From positions 62,001 through 126,000 of the forward strand of contig JASHOH010000036.1 in assembly GCA_030041215.1 (NCBI GenBank): 64,000 nt of DNA. The letters are read 5' to 3'. Shown piece by piece: positions 1 through 7,296 of the stretch. Each line of letters begins with the position of its first letter. The stretch's first letter is position 1. This DNA is from Candidatus Sulfotelmatobacter sp. Lineage in GTDB: Bacteria > Acidobacteriota > Terriglobia > Terriglobales > Acidobacteriaceae. The notes under the pieces are model-generated. The model saw only the letters and a program-made list of their open reading frames with translations. It was not told the DNA's origin and searched no databases. The position numbers and the translations under genes are program-made.

Positions 1-204
1 GGTAATGGACTTACCCGAGCCCGATTCGCCAACCAGACCGAGGACTTCACCTTCGCGAATCGAGAAGCTCACGTCCCGAGCAGCAGGAAAAAGTAGTTGA
101 GGAACTTTGCTGTGCGTATCTTTATTTTTGCTCTCAGAGCTGGTTCGCACAGCAGCCGCGGGAAATTCGATCGTTAGATTGCGAACCTCGAGCAACGGAC
201 TCAC
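1..204 (-). CDS. Peptide-type ABC transporter ATPase, N-terminal fragment
   Basis: The gene runs off the left edge, so only the first 68 residues are present. The reading from a GTG at 204 begins MSPLLEVRNLTIEF and reaches a Walker A motif, GESGSGKS, at about residues 59-66. The phrase GEVLGLVGESGSGKS is typical of the OppD/DppD group, which powers oligopeptide or dipeptide import or nickel uptake. A 20-residue Ser/Lys-rich insert lies before the usual ARDVSFSI strand. No partner genes are visible because they would lie further left. The assignment to an ABC ATPase is secure; the substrate is not. Confidence 0.85.
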   Translation of the reverse strand, partial: MSPLLEVRNLTIEFPAAAVRTSSESKNKDTHSKVPQLLFPAARDVSFSIREGEVLGLVGESGSGKSIT

Positions 205-262
205 AGTTTTATGGTATCAAGGGTCATTATCAACTGCAGGTCCTGGCCGTGCTTGGTGAGGC

Positions 263-405
263 AGTAGTGGTGCAGTTTGATAAGGAGGCGAGCCAAACGC
301 ACGATTGTGGCGGCGCAAAAAACGCGCCGCATCGCGCGGCTCGCCCAGATCCTTCGCTTCGCAAAAGAGGCTTGCTCAGGATGACAAGCAAACTGTGCCA
401 CTACT
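263..405 (+). repeat. MITE-like interspersed repeat (family M), full copy
   Basis: This 143-base unit is bounded by imperfect inverted ends: AGTAGTGGTGCAG on the left and CTGTGCCACTACT on the right. The interior holds a GGCGCAAAAAACGCGCC hairpin and ends in CTCAGGATGACAAGCA. Close relatives occur at 27660-27825 and inside the RNase P RNA at 62571-62694, and a left-end fragment lies at 4907-4965. It has no coding capacity, so if mobile it must be moved in trans. Confidence 0.75.
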
Positions 406-471
406 GGAGAAGCAATAAAGTTCCCTCAGGCGCAATTTTCCCTTTATAATCGCCATCCGTCTGGGTGCTCA

Positions 472-1227
472 GTGCGCGTCCTGCTGCTTAGCGACATTCA
501 CGCCAATATTGAGGCATTGGAGGCTTGCATGGCGAGCGCTCCAGCCTATGACGTCGTGGCCAACCTGGGTGATCTCGTAGGCTACGGCGCCAGTCCCAAC
601 GAGGTGGTCGACCGCTCGCGCAGCCTGGGACACATCTTCGTCCGCGGCAATCACGACAAAGCCGCGACTGGGCTACTCAGCCTTGAAGATTTCAATCCGC
701 TGGCGGCCGCGGCTGCGGTTTGGACTCGCGATCAGTTGACCCCTGAGCATCACCAGTGGTTGCACGAGCTGCCGCACGGCCCGGTTGTCCTCGAAGGAGT
801 TCCAGAGGCCCAACTGGTTCATGGGTCGCCCGCCGACGAAGATGCTTATGTTGTATCGATCGGCGATGCCTTAGTTCCGCTGCTCGCGGTCACGACACCG
901 CTTACCTTCTTCGGCCACACTCATTTGCAAGGCGGATTTTTCGTAAATGGATCCAGCGCCGACGGATTTCGTCCCGAATACCGGACCGTTGGACAGGCTG
1001 AATCGGTCGCCCTGCAACTCAAGGCTTCCACTCGCTACATGATCAATCCCGGGTCAGTAGGCCAGCCGCGCGATGGCGATTGGCGCGCGGCTTATGCTTT
1101 GTTCGATACGGAAAAACAAGTGGTCCACTTCCACCGAACTCCCTACAACCTGAAATCGGCACAGGAACGCATTTTCTCGGCAAATCTGCCGCCGCGTCTG
1201 GCGACGCGGCTCGCCGCTGGACGGTAA
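472..1227 (+). CDS. Metallophosphoesterase, YfcE/MJ0936-like
   Basis: A 251-residue calcineurin-like phosphoesterase starting at GTG. All metal-binding blocks are visible in order: LSDIHAN (residues 7-13), NLGDLVGYG, RGNHDK, LVHGSP and FGHTH. Proteins of this short, single-domain class hydrolyse phosphodiester or phosphomonoester bonds using two metal ions in the cytoplasm; many act on small molecules or cyclic nucleotides, but the substrate cannot be read from sequence. No signal peptide is seen. It stands alone, with a repeat upstream and a long non-coding stretch downstream. Confidence 0.9.
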   Translation: MRVLLLSDIHANIEALEACMASAPAYDVVANLGDLVGYGASPNEVVDRSRSLGHIFVRGNHDKAATGLLSLEDFNPLAAAAAVWTRDQLTPEHHQWLHELPHGPVVLEGVPEAQLVHGSPADEDAYVVSIGDALVPLLAVTTPLTFFGHTHLQGGFFVNGSSADGFRPEYRTVGQAESVALQLKASTRYMINPGSVGQPRDGDWRAAYALFDTEKQVVHFHRTPYNLKSAQERIFSANLPPRLATRLAAGR

Positions 1228-1493
1228 TCTCGCGAGATGCCGATTTTAGTCGGATTGGCTTGTTTTGGCGCGAAACCGCGGATTTTCGCCGCGATTTGAA
1301 CAGCGAAACATGTATTTGCAGGCTGGGAAAATCGCGTAACTTATTTGTTTTCAGTGCGAAGTTTATTATTTTGATACCCCCTCCCCCACCCCCCTGTCGT
1401 TTAGAATCAATGATTTACGCATATGAGTGTGTCGTAAAATCGTCATCCTAAAGGAGTTACATACTAAGCTCGGCAAAACAAAGGGGTTAAGTG

Positions 1494-1590
1494 GGTCATG
1501 TTGCAAACCCGCACTTCTCGCGCAAAGGGCGCGCGAGAAATGGGGCACCCTGATCAGTGGCGCGGCGGAGGCGGGCCACCCGCCCTGATT
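1494..1590 (+). repeat. REP-like palindromic repeat, copy A
   Basis: The core at 1512-1546 is an imperfect palindrome (CTTCTCGCGC, short loop, GCGCGCGAGAA, flanked by CCCA/TGGGG) followed by GGGGCACCCTGATC and a GGCGGGCCACCCGCC hairpin. The same arrangement recurs at 2866-2962, 3519-3654 and 3655-3790 around a REP-associated transposase, which is the likely mobilising enzyme. Confidence 0.75.
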
Positions 1591-1688
1591 TTCCTCAATC
1601 AGTGAAACATATTCCCCGAAGGATTTCGGATGCTTCTCCCTGACATTCATCGCCTCACCATTCGAGCTTGGTGCTAGGTTACGGAAAA

Positions 1689-1725
1689 AGGGGGTCCTTC
1701 GGCGTTATGCCGCTAGGCCCCCCCT
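1689..1725 (+). other. GC-rich hairpin upstream of DUF3800 gene
   Basis: AGGGGG pairs with CCCCCCT, and an inner CGGC/GCCG stem closes a five-base GTTAT loop. A GTCTTTTGT stretch follows about 10 bases later. It could be a weak terminator or the remnant of another repeat. The T-tract is too distant for a confident terminator call. Confidence 0.4.
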
Positions 1726-1869
1726 CGCGTACGTGTCTTTTGTACACCGCGTAACTATGAAATGCAACCGTGTTTCTTCCGTTCCCCCGCCAGGACTTAT
1801 TCGGGTTTACAAGCCGGTTATGCGGGCGGGGTAGAATGGCGGGGTTTGTGGGAGGAAGGTGTTTTTGCC

Positions 1870-2751
1870 ATGATGTACGGCTCCTACATGGACGAGAGCT
1901 TTGACCCCCAGGTTAAGGGAAAGCCTACGGGCGTGTTCGCCGTTGGCGGAGTAATCGGTAGCGGTGTTCCTGTGTTTGAACTGGAAAGAGCGTGGGAACG
2001 GTTACTCAAGCGACCTGACATCGACATCGATTACTTCAAAGCTTCGGAGTGCGAACGTGGTACTAAGCAATTTAGGAAATTTGTCGCAGACCCAGACAAT
2101 ATAACTCCAGCGGAACGCGAGAAACTCGATTCCGTTAGTCACGAATTTCTACGACTGATAGGCCGTCCCGTCCCTTTTGATGCCCGTCACTTTCTCTGCG
2201 TACAGGGAACCGGAGTCGTTCAATCGGACTTCTACGACGTTATAAAAGAGCCGAACGCGCGCGCCATTCTAGGGAAAAGCCCTTATCGTTTGGCATACGA
2301 CCTCGCAATGATTCAATGCGCTTGGGCCATGAAAGAACTAGGTGACGGAAAACCCGCCCATGGCATCTCGTTTATCTGCGATGAAGACGAAGAACACAGC
2401 GCAGAGGCGGAGCCAGCATATAGGAATCTGAAAAAGACCAATCCAGTTGCGGCGGAATATATGGCAACATTTTCGATGGCCGATGAAAAGAAATGCGCGC
2501 CTTTGCAAGCTGCCGACGCAGCAGTATATGAAGTGCGTCGTTCGCTGAATCTTGTGTTGAAGCAGTGGTCTGGGAAACTTCGTAAGCAATTCGACATTCT
2601 GACGGAAGAAAAAGCATTGTTTCTAGTGACGCACACTAAGAAGGAACAACTCGAATGGATCGTTGCAAATCACAAACCGGGGCAGCCTTTCAACTTAGAT
2701 GAACTTATGAATAATCAACTCGGGGAAAATATTGATGCCTTCCGAAGCTGA
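1870..2751 (+). CDS. DUF3800-type protein
   Basis: A 293-residue soluble protein. The ATG at 1870 is chosen because GGGAGGAAGG sits just upstream; an earlier ATG at 1762 gives an unlikely leader. Three blocks typical of DUF3800 proteins are visible: YMDESFD near the N-terminus, an acidic ICDEDEEHS block in the middle and PLQAADAAVYEVRR toward the end. Together they resemble the acidic active-site scaffold of an RNase H-like fold. DUF3800 proteins are usually accessory genes near mobile or defence loci; their activity is not established. The 3' end overlaps the next small gene by 17 bases, and REP-like repeats flank the pair. Confidence 0.75.
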   Translation: MMYGSYMDESFDPQVKGKPTGVFAVGGVIGSGVPVFELERAWERLLKRPDIDIDYFKASECERGTKQFRKFVADPDNITPAEREKLDSVSHEFLRLIGRPVPFDARHFLCVQGTGVVQSDFYDVIKEPNARAILGKSPYRLAYDLAMIQCAWAMKELGDGKPAHGISFICDEDEEHSAEAEPAYRNLKKTNPVAAEYMATFSMADEKKCAPLQAADAAVYEVRRSLNLVLKQWSGKLRKQFDILTEEKALFLVTHTKKEQLEWIVANHKPGQPFNLDELMNNQLGENIDAFRS

Positions 2752-2902
2752 AAAGTTCGACGCGGTAGTCAGGAGACTCCTGTCTGTTTCGCATGAGGAA
2801 ATTAAAAAAAGAGATGAAGAATGGCATCGCAAGCGAGCGCGGAAAAAACGGGCTAAGACTTCGCCCGCTGTCCGCAGCGGGTGGCCCGCCTCTGCCGTGT
2901 GA
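2735..2902 (+). CDS. Small basic partner of the DUF3800 protein
   Basis: A 55-residue reading frame overlaps the end of the DUF3800 gene by 17 bases, which suggests translational coupling. It begins MPSEAEKFDAVVRRLLSV and continues through a charged helix (EEIKKRDEEWHRKRARKKR). From memory, short highly charged proteins of this type often accompany DUF3800 genes. The last 13 or so residues are read from the neighbouring repeat (copy B), so the natural C-terminus may have been replaced when the repeat inserted. Function unknown. Confidence 0.6.
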   Translation: MPSEAEKFDAVVRRLLSVSHEEIKKRDEEWHRKRARKKRAKTSPAVRSGWPASAV

Positions 2903-2962
2903 CCGATCAGGGTGCCCCGTTTCTCGCGCGCTTTTTGCGCGAGAAGTGGGGTTTTTTCTACG
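2866..2962 (-). repeat. REP-like palindromic repeat, copy B (inverted)
   Basis: This is the same unit as copy A in reverse orientation, with core CCCGTTTCTCGCGCG, CTTTTT, GCGCGAGAAGTGGGG at about 2916-2951. It lies immediately downstream of the transposase stop and opposite in direction to the copies on the other side. The small gene at 2735 reads into it. Confidence 0.75.
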
Positions 2963-2974
2963 ACCCTTACTCCT

Positions 2975-3490
2975 TTAACCCGCCTTGTTCCGAATCTTTT
3001 CCTCCCACCATCTCCAATCGTTAATCCGAACCAACCCGTCCTCGCCGTACGCGTAGGACCGATAACTGCTCCACCGCCAGTCGTCGGGCTTCTCCACCAA
3101 TCCGCGGACCACCGGATTCCGGTGCATATATTTCAGCTTCTCTACCTCTTTCCGGTGACTCCACACGTTGAAGTCATAAAACCGGCGCTGCCAGAATTGC
3201 CCGGAGAAGCCGGTGGCGGCGCTCCAACGTTGTGTGAACCCGAGTTTCACCGCCTGCACAACCGTCGAAGGATTGTTGATCAGAGGCTCTGAGATCAGCA
3301 CATGCACGTGCTCGGGCATCACGACATAGCCGATGACCGCGAAGCGATATCGCTCGCGCATTACTTCCAGCGTGGCAAGCAACAGATCTCGCGCCGCTTC
3401 CGAATCGAGCAGGGGCCTGCGCCGATAACAGCTCCAGGTGATGAAGTGGAAGCCTCCGGTGCCGTAGTAGCGCTTCAGACCCCAAGGCAT
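2975..3490 (-). CDS. REP-associated tyrosine transposase (RAYT, Y1 family)
   Basis: A 171-residue Y1/IS200-like single-strand transposase. It carries the hallmark MPEHVHVLI metal-binding motif (HUH-type) at about residues 59-67 and an N-terminal FHFITW. A FWQRRFYDFNV block and a KYMHRNPV helix follow, where the nucleophilic tyrosine is expected. RAYT proteins recognise and process REP/BIME palindromes of their own genome. Here such palindromes flank the gene on both sides: one inverted copy downstream and two direct copies upstream. The length matches the family and there is no frameshift, so it may be active. Confidence 0.92.
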   Translation of the reverse strand: MPWGLKRYYGTGGFHFITWSCYRRRPLLDSEAARDLLLATLEVMRERYRFAVIGYVVMPEHVHVLISEPLINNPSTVVQAVKLGFTQRWSAATGFSGQFWQRRFYDFNVWSHRKEVEKLKYMHRNPVVRGLVEKPDDWRWSSYRSYAYGEDGLVRINDWRWWEEKIRNKAG

Positions 3491-3518
3491 GGAGCGAGAC
3501 TAGACCAAGTCCGGCTGT

Positions 3519-3790
3519 GACGGCTGAACTGGCCCGTATTTTTCCTGGAGGGTGGGTCATTATGGGAAAGTCAAAGGCCCCACCTCCCGCGCAAAAGGCG
3601 CGCGAGAAATGGGGCACCCCGATCGGTCACACGACGAAAGCGGGCCACCCGCCCGACGGCTGAACTGGCGAGTATTTTTTCCTGGAGGGTGGGTCATTAT
3701 GGGAAAGTCAAAAGCCCCACTTCTCGCGCAAAAGGCGCGCGAGAAATGGGGCACCCTGATCAGGGCAGGCTCTGTCGCACAAAACGCGAC
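3519..3790 (+). repeat. Two tandem REP-like units (copies C and D)
   Basis: Units of about 136 bases start with GACGGCTGAACTGG at 3519 and 3655. Each contains CCTGGAGGGTGGGTCATTAT and then the TCTCGCGCAAAAGGCGCGCGA-type palindrome and GGGGCACC. The units are nearly identical apart from a few substitutions and one base, so the duplication looks recent. A degenerate relative lies at 4329-4372, after the ACT gene. Confidence 0.8.
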
Positions 3791-3884
3791 AAGGACGGGG
3801 CAGGCGCGAATTTGGGATGGAGGAAGGGCCGGGCCGCCCCTATGGAGCGTATAATGTATCGCCACAACGGTAGGAGGCACCGAT

Positions 3885-4271
3885 ATGGCCAAGATCAAGC
3901 AGTTCGCAATTACTGTCGAGAATCGACCCGGGGCTGTCGCAGAAATTGCCAAAGCACTTGGTAACGCGAAGGTGAATGTTCTCGCACTGCTCGGAACCGC
4001 CCACGGTACGAGCGGCACAATTCAACTCGTTGCCGAGGACGCCAGGCGAGCAAAGAAGGCGCTGGATGAGGCTAAGATTTCGTATCAGGAAACTGCAGCA
4101 GAAGGATACGAATTGCCAAACAAGGCGGGGGCACTCGCACAACACCTGGAGAAACTTGCGGCCCGGGGAATCAATCTAAGCTCGATTCATGCGACGGCCG
4201 CGAAGGGTGGGCGTAAGGCGGTTGTCGTCTACACGGTAGAGGCAGAAGCAAAAGCGGTCCAGGCCGCATAG
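3885..4271 (+). CDS. Tandem ACT-domain protein
   Basis: A 128-residue protein consisting of two small ligand-binding ACT domains. The first starts IKQFAITVENRPGAVAEIAKAL (a textbook ACT beta-alpha beginning), and a second, related unit runs from about residue 67 with ELPNKAGALAQHLEKLAARGINL. Stand-alone ACT proteins sense amino acids or other small ligands. No enzyme domain is attached and no amino-acid gene is adjacent, so the target is unknown. The C-terminus is Ala/Lys-rich. Confidence 0.85.
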   Translation: MAKIKQFAITVENRPGAVAEIAKALGNAKVNVLALLGTAHGTSGTIQLVAEDARRAKKALDEAKISYQETAAEGYELPNKAGALAQHLEKLAARGINLSSIHATAAKGGRKAVVVYTVEAEAKAVQAA

Positions 4272-4328
4272 GAGTTCCCAGGCTTGGGGGCTGGCCCGCC
4301 CTTTCCTCACGGTAGATTCCGTGGCTGC

Positions 4329-4372
4329 CCCGTTCTTGTCTCCGCGCTTTTTGCGGAGGCAGGGCGGGGACT
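4329..4372 (-). repeat. Degenerate REP-like repeat, copy E
   Basis: GCCCCGTTCTTGTCTCCGCG, TTTTT, GCGGAGGCAGGGCGGGG keeps the layout of the REP-like palindrome but has diverged. It lies between the ACT and RNase H genes and may also act as a transcription end for the ACT gene. Confidence 0.45.
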
Positions 4373-4436
4373 TTGACTTCCTATAATTCGAGGCACGTCT
4401 ACTTCCAGGCTTACGTGGCGTTGTACACTCATCTCC

Positions 4437-4913
4437 ATGCCGGCTTCTCCTTCTTTGTTTTCTCATCGTGAGTCCGTGGCTCCGCAACATTATTTGATTG
4501 CTTACACCGATGGTGGCGCGCGAGGAAATCCTGGGCCGGCGGGGTATGGCGTGGTCATTCAGGATGAAGCGGGAAAGAAAATCGCGGAGCTGAGTGAATA
4601 TCTCGGCCAGCAGACCAATAACTTCGCCGAATATCAAGGGCTGATCGCAGCCCTGGAATACGCTCTCGAACAGGGACATAAAGCGCTCAAGGTGATCAGC
4701 GATTCGGAACTGTTGGTGCGACAAATCAAAGGCATCTACAAGGTGAAGAACCCGACGCTGCGGGACCTCCACGCTCGCGCCAAGCAGTTAATCGCTCAAC
4801 TGGATTGGTTCTCGATTGGCCACGCACTTCGCGAACACAATCGCGACGCCGATCGTCTGGCTAACGAAGCGATGGATAAGGGAACCAGCCGTGGGGCGCG
4901 GACGGTCCGGTAG
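4437..4913 (+). CDS. rnhA: Ribonuclease HI family protein
   Basis: A 158-residue protein with the RNase H catalytic set visible: YTDGGARGNPGPAGYG (first Asp), NFAEYQGL (Glu), VISDSELL (second Asp) and HNRDADRLANEAM (final Asp). These enzymes cut the RNA strand of RNA-DNA hybrids such as R-loops and primers. Its compact form, without the basic handle of E. coli RnhA, resembles the archaeal/Bacillus YpdQ-like branch. About 15 residues precede the first strand, so an in-frame start near 4479 is an alternative. Confidence 0.9.
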   Translation: MPASPSLFSHRESVAPQHYLIAYTDGGARGNPGPAGYGVVIQDEAGKKIAELSEYLGQQTNNFAEYQGLIAALEYALEQGHKALKVISDSELLVRQIKGIYKVKNPTLRDLHARAKQLIAQLDWFSIGHALREHNRDADRLANEAMDKGTSRGARTVR

Positions 4914-4965
4914 TGGTGCAGGTTGATAAGGAAGCGAGCCAAGCGCGCATATTTTGCGGAGCAAC
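4907..4965 (+). repeat. Left-end fragment of MITE-like family M
   Basis: GTAGTGGTGCAGGTTGATAA plus GAAGCGAGCCAAGCGCG matches the left end of the full copy at 263. The rest of the element is missing, so this is a truncated copy directly after the RNase H stop. Confidence 0.6.
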
Positions 4966-4982
4966 CGACAGGAATGCAATGA

Positions 4983-5432
4983 TCATTCGGCAACCGAGGT
5001 GTGATCGTGGACAATCTTCCACCCATCGGGAAACTTTCTGAAGATCAAGGTAAACAATCCATGAGGCGTCTTGCCGTCGGCCATTGTGAGGCGCCATGCG
5101 CCGCGTACAAAAGCCGCGTCCTTGCCAAGCATTTCAATCCGCAGATTCGAGAAATCGAGCGTTCCCATCTCGCGGCCCGGACTTGCATAGGCGGCAATGT
5201 AGCGCTCTTTTGCTTCCTGCCATCCATTCCGCTCATTTGCACCTGAGAAAAACGTCAGCTCAGGCGAATTCCAATAACCCCTCATGAAGGCATTTAGATC
5301 GTGGCGGTTCCAGGCCTGCTGCTGCATCTCCAGCACGCTCTTGATAGCGCTTTCTGCGCTGGCGTATGAAAATTGCCCCAAGCTCAAACATCCGAAAGAG
5401 ACAATCAGGCAAACAACAATTCTGGTTCGCAT
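4983..5432 (-). CDS. Exported SnoaL-like/DUF4440 protein
   Basis: A 149-residue protein with a cleavable-looking signal peptide (MRTRIVVCLIVSFGCLSLGQFSYASA). The rest is an NTF2-like cone: a helix AIKSVLEMQQQAWNRHDLNAF, then strands ending RKFPDGWKIVHDHTSVAE. This DUF4440/SnoaL-like fold occurs in isomerases and in binding proteins without enzymatic role; catalytic residues cannot be assigned. Two other proteins of this fold occur in the window (33278 and 61608) but lack a signal peptide. It appears monocistronic. Confidence 0.8.
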   Translation of the reverse strand: MRTRIVVCLIVSFGCLSLGQFSYASAESAIKSVLEMQQQAWNRHDLNAFMRGYWNSPELTFFSGANERNGWQEAKERYIAAYASPGREMGTLDFSNLRIEMLGKDAAFVRGAWRLTMADGKTPHGLFTLIFRKFPDGWKIVHDHTSVAE

Positions 5433-5899
5433 AAACCTCCAATTGTGACACTCGAATCAATACCGAATGGCGAGGCGTCAGTTTCGTCAATGACTGATGC
5501 TTACAACCCGAAAATCGGGTTTGTTCGTCTTTCGTAACAGAACTCACTTTATCCTTCCGCCTGGCCAAATTGGTGAAAGACTTCAGAAAAATGAGGGGGC
5601 TAGGCGGTTCGAACCCGGATTGCGACGGCGCCGTGGTTTCCCGCCCGGCGACGGGATGATTAAGTCCGGGGCCGCAGCATTTATTTTCAGGCAAACTCTT
5701 AGCCTGCAGCGGCAGCGGACAGCCAATTTATTGCCTTCCTCGGCTACGGGCTGACCGCACGGCCTGTGGTGCTTGCGAAAAACGTACGAGCCCGGATGGT
5801 CATCCTCCCGCCGTGAAAATGACTTTCCGGGCTCGACGTTCCTAAGAATCTGAGCTTACGATCTTGCTCAGTGATCCTGCCTCAGGCTCTGACGCCATG
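5433..5899. other. Intergenic region, no gene seen
   Basis: It holds a short AACCCGA-AAA-TCGGGTT hairpin at about 5504-5520 and the long hairpin at 5781-5840. A GGTTCGAACC motif at 5606 resembles a tRNA T-loop but no cloverleaf could be folded around it. Confidence 0.5.
5781..5840 (-). terminator. Long hairpin after the diguanylate cyclase gene
   Basis: CGAGCCCGGA (5787-5796) pairs perfectly with TCCGGGCTCG (5826-5835), extends outward through AACGT/ACGTT with one bulge, and has an inner GTCAT/ATGAC stem. Read on the minus strand, which is the direction of the gene ending at 5900, the stem is followed by ACGTTTTTCG. This fits an intrinsic terminator. The nested structure is longer than terminators usually need, so a small structured RNA is possible. 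Confidence 0.6.
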
Positions 5900-7198
5900 T
5901 CACGCAATTCCCGCAGCCTTGCTGCGTGCGTGCTGCACCGTTCCCGAAGCCGTTTGGATGCGATTGCGTCCGCCGGCTTTGGCGCGGTACAAAGCCTTGT
6001 CTGCCGCCCGAATTACATCTTCCACCGATGAATTTTCCCGGCTCGAATTTGCCACGCCGATGCTGATGGTCACCGAAAGCTCAGTCGAGGCCGGCGCCTG
6101 AGAAAGCTGCCGAATGGCATGACCCGCCTGCCTCCGACGGCGTTGAGCACTTTGGTTACGGCGGTCGGGACCGCGCGGCTCCTGGCGGCGGTCGGGACCG
6201 CGCAGGCGCAATGTGCTGCCTTCAATTTCTGCGCGCAGATTTTCAAGGTGTTCCAACACATCAGCCATGACTCTGCCCGGAAACAGAATCGCAAATTCTT
6301 CTCCGCCGAAGCGATACGCCTTGCCTCCGCCGGAGAGGCGCAACAAACGTGACGCCACTAGGCGCAACACTTGATCTCCCGTCTCGTGTCCATAAGTGTC
6401 ATTGCAGCGCTTGAAATGATCTATGTCGGCCATCGCAATGGCGTATGGCGGCTCGAGCCGGAGTATCGCTTCCCGGAAAGCCCGCCGCGAAGGCAGTGAC
6501 GTCAGTTCGTCGTGGTACGCGAGAGCGTATGAGGTCTCGACAACAGAACCGGCCAGAATGAGTGCAGCGGCAGCGAAATAAGCGGTTTGCAGTCGCCAGG
6601 CTGCTCCAAAATGAAGAGCAAGCAGGCATGCGGCCAAGGCCCAAAGAAGACCTGTCTCCGCAGGCTTACGAAACAGCAAGTAGCGCGCGAGTAAGACAAG
6701 CGCTGCTGCCCCAAAGGCCACCAGCGTGGGGAACGGCAGAGGTACGGTTGCCGTTGCCGCGTACGTAAGGCGCGGTGTTGTGTCTGGCGCGACAGATCGG
6801 CACATTACCGCCACAAATACCGACTGCACAAACAGAAGCAAGCCCATCGGGGCGACGGCCGGAAAACCGAATCCTTTCTCTTGGCGCAAAGAAAGCAGAA
6901 CAAAGTTGACCGGCAACAGCAACCCGATGGCGGAAAGTGCAATTGTTGGGGAGCTGCTGTGGGTATGCGCCCCTTCAGAAAACAAAGCGTAATACGAAAC
7001 TGCCTGCTGGCTTAGAAACACTACCAACACCGCAAAAAAGATGCGAGTGGAATGAAATCGCCAGGCCAGCAGTAGTCCGCCGATCACCGCGCAATAAAAG
7101 GCAAACACGACTACGGGCGTGCTCAGGGGGAATATTCCTGTGGAAAGCACTGCCGCGAGCACAGCGAGAAAAATTCCCGGGATGAGCAGCGACTTCAT
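5900..7198 (-). CDS. Membrane-bound diguanylate cyclase (GGDEF)
   Basis: A 432-residue protein. The first 230 residues form about seven hydrophobic membrane segments of unknown sensor type. The C-terminal half is a GGDEF domain that makes cyclic di-GMP from two GTP: HDELTSLPSRRAF, MADIDHFKRCND, the active-site GGEEF, and SIGVA with ADKALYRAK near the end. An unusual Arg/Pro-rich insert (two GPDRR repeats, then RRRRQ) lies between the GGEEF strand and the SIGVA strand. No RxxD inhibitory site is evident just before GGEEF. The gene stands alone and ends at a strong hairpin. Confidence 0.92.
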   Translation of the reverse strand: MKSLLIPGIFLAVLAAVLSTGIFPLSTPVVVFAFYCAVIGGLLLAWRFHSTRIFFAVLVVFLSQQAVSYYALFSEGAHTHSSSPTIALSAIGLLLPVNFVLLSLRQEKGFGFPAVAPMGLLLFVQSVFVAVMCRSVAPDTTPRLTYAATATVPLPFPTLVAFGAAALVLLARYLLFRKPAETGLLWALAACLLALHFGAAWRLQTAYFAAAALILAGSVVETSYALAYHDELTSLPSRRAFREAILRLEPPYAIAMADIDHFKRCNDTYGHETGDQVLRLVASRLLRLSGGGKAYRFGGEEFAILFPGRVMADVLEHLENLRAEIEGSTLRLRGPDRRQEPRGPDRRNQSAQRRRRQAGHAIRQLSQAPASTELSVTISIGVANSSRENSSVEDVIRAADKALYRAKAGGRNRIQTASGTVQHARSKAAGIA

Positions 7199-7296
7199 GG
7201 AATTCGTCTCTCGCCAGATTATCTTGATAATGCGGCGACGGTAATTGGCGGGTTGGGTTCGCGGGTGTTTGCAGTCTGCTGAGAAGATAAGATTCG

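Larger units (their letters stand above)
1228..1869. other. Non-coding stretch with repeat and hairpin
   Basis: I see no convincing gene in these 640 bases. The stretch has an 18-base C-rich tract at about 1377-1394, one copy of the REP-like repeat (1494-1590) and a GC-rich hairpin (1689-1725). It ends in the GGGAGGAAGG ribosome binding site of the DUF3800-type gene. It looks like the left boundary of an accessory insertion. Confidence 0.6.

Noticed and set aside
1377-1394. C-rich tract as a possible phase-variation site
   Set aside because: It is interrupted by T and A and is not within or next to a reading frame.
3560-4018. 152-residue minus-strand frame
   Set aside because: It is read through the REP-like tandem repeats and into the antisense of the ACT gene; no family motif.
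5601-5660. GGTTCGAACC resembling a tRNA T-loop in the intergenic region
   Set aside because: The T-stem pairs at only three positions and no acceptor, D or anticodon arm could be folded on either strand.
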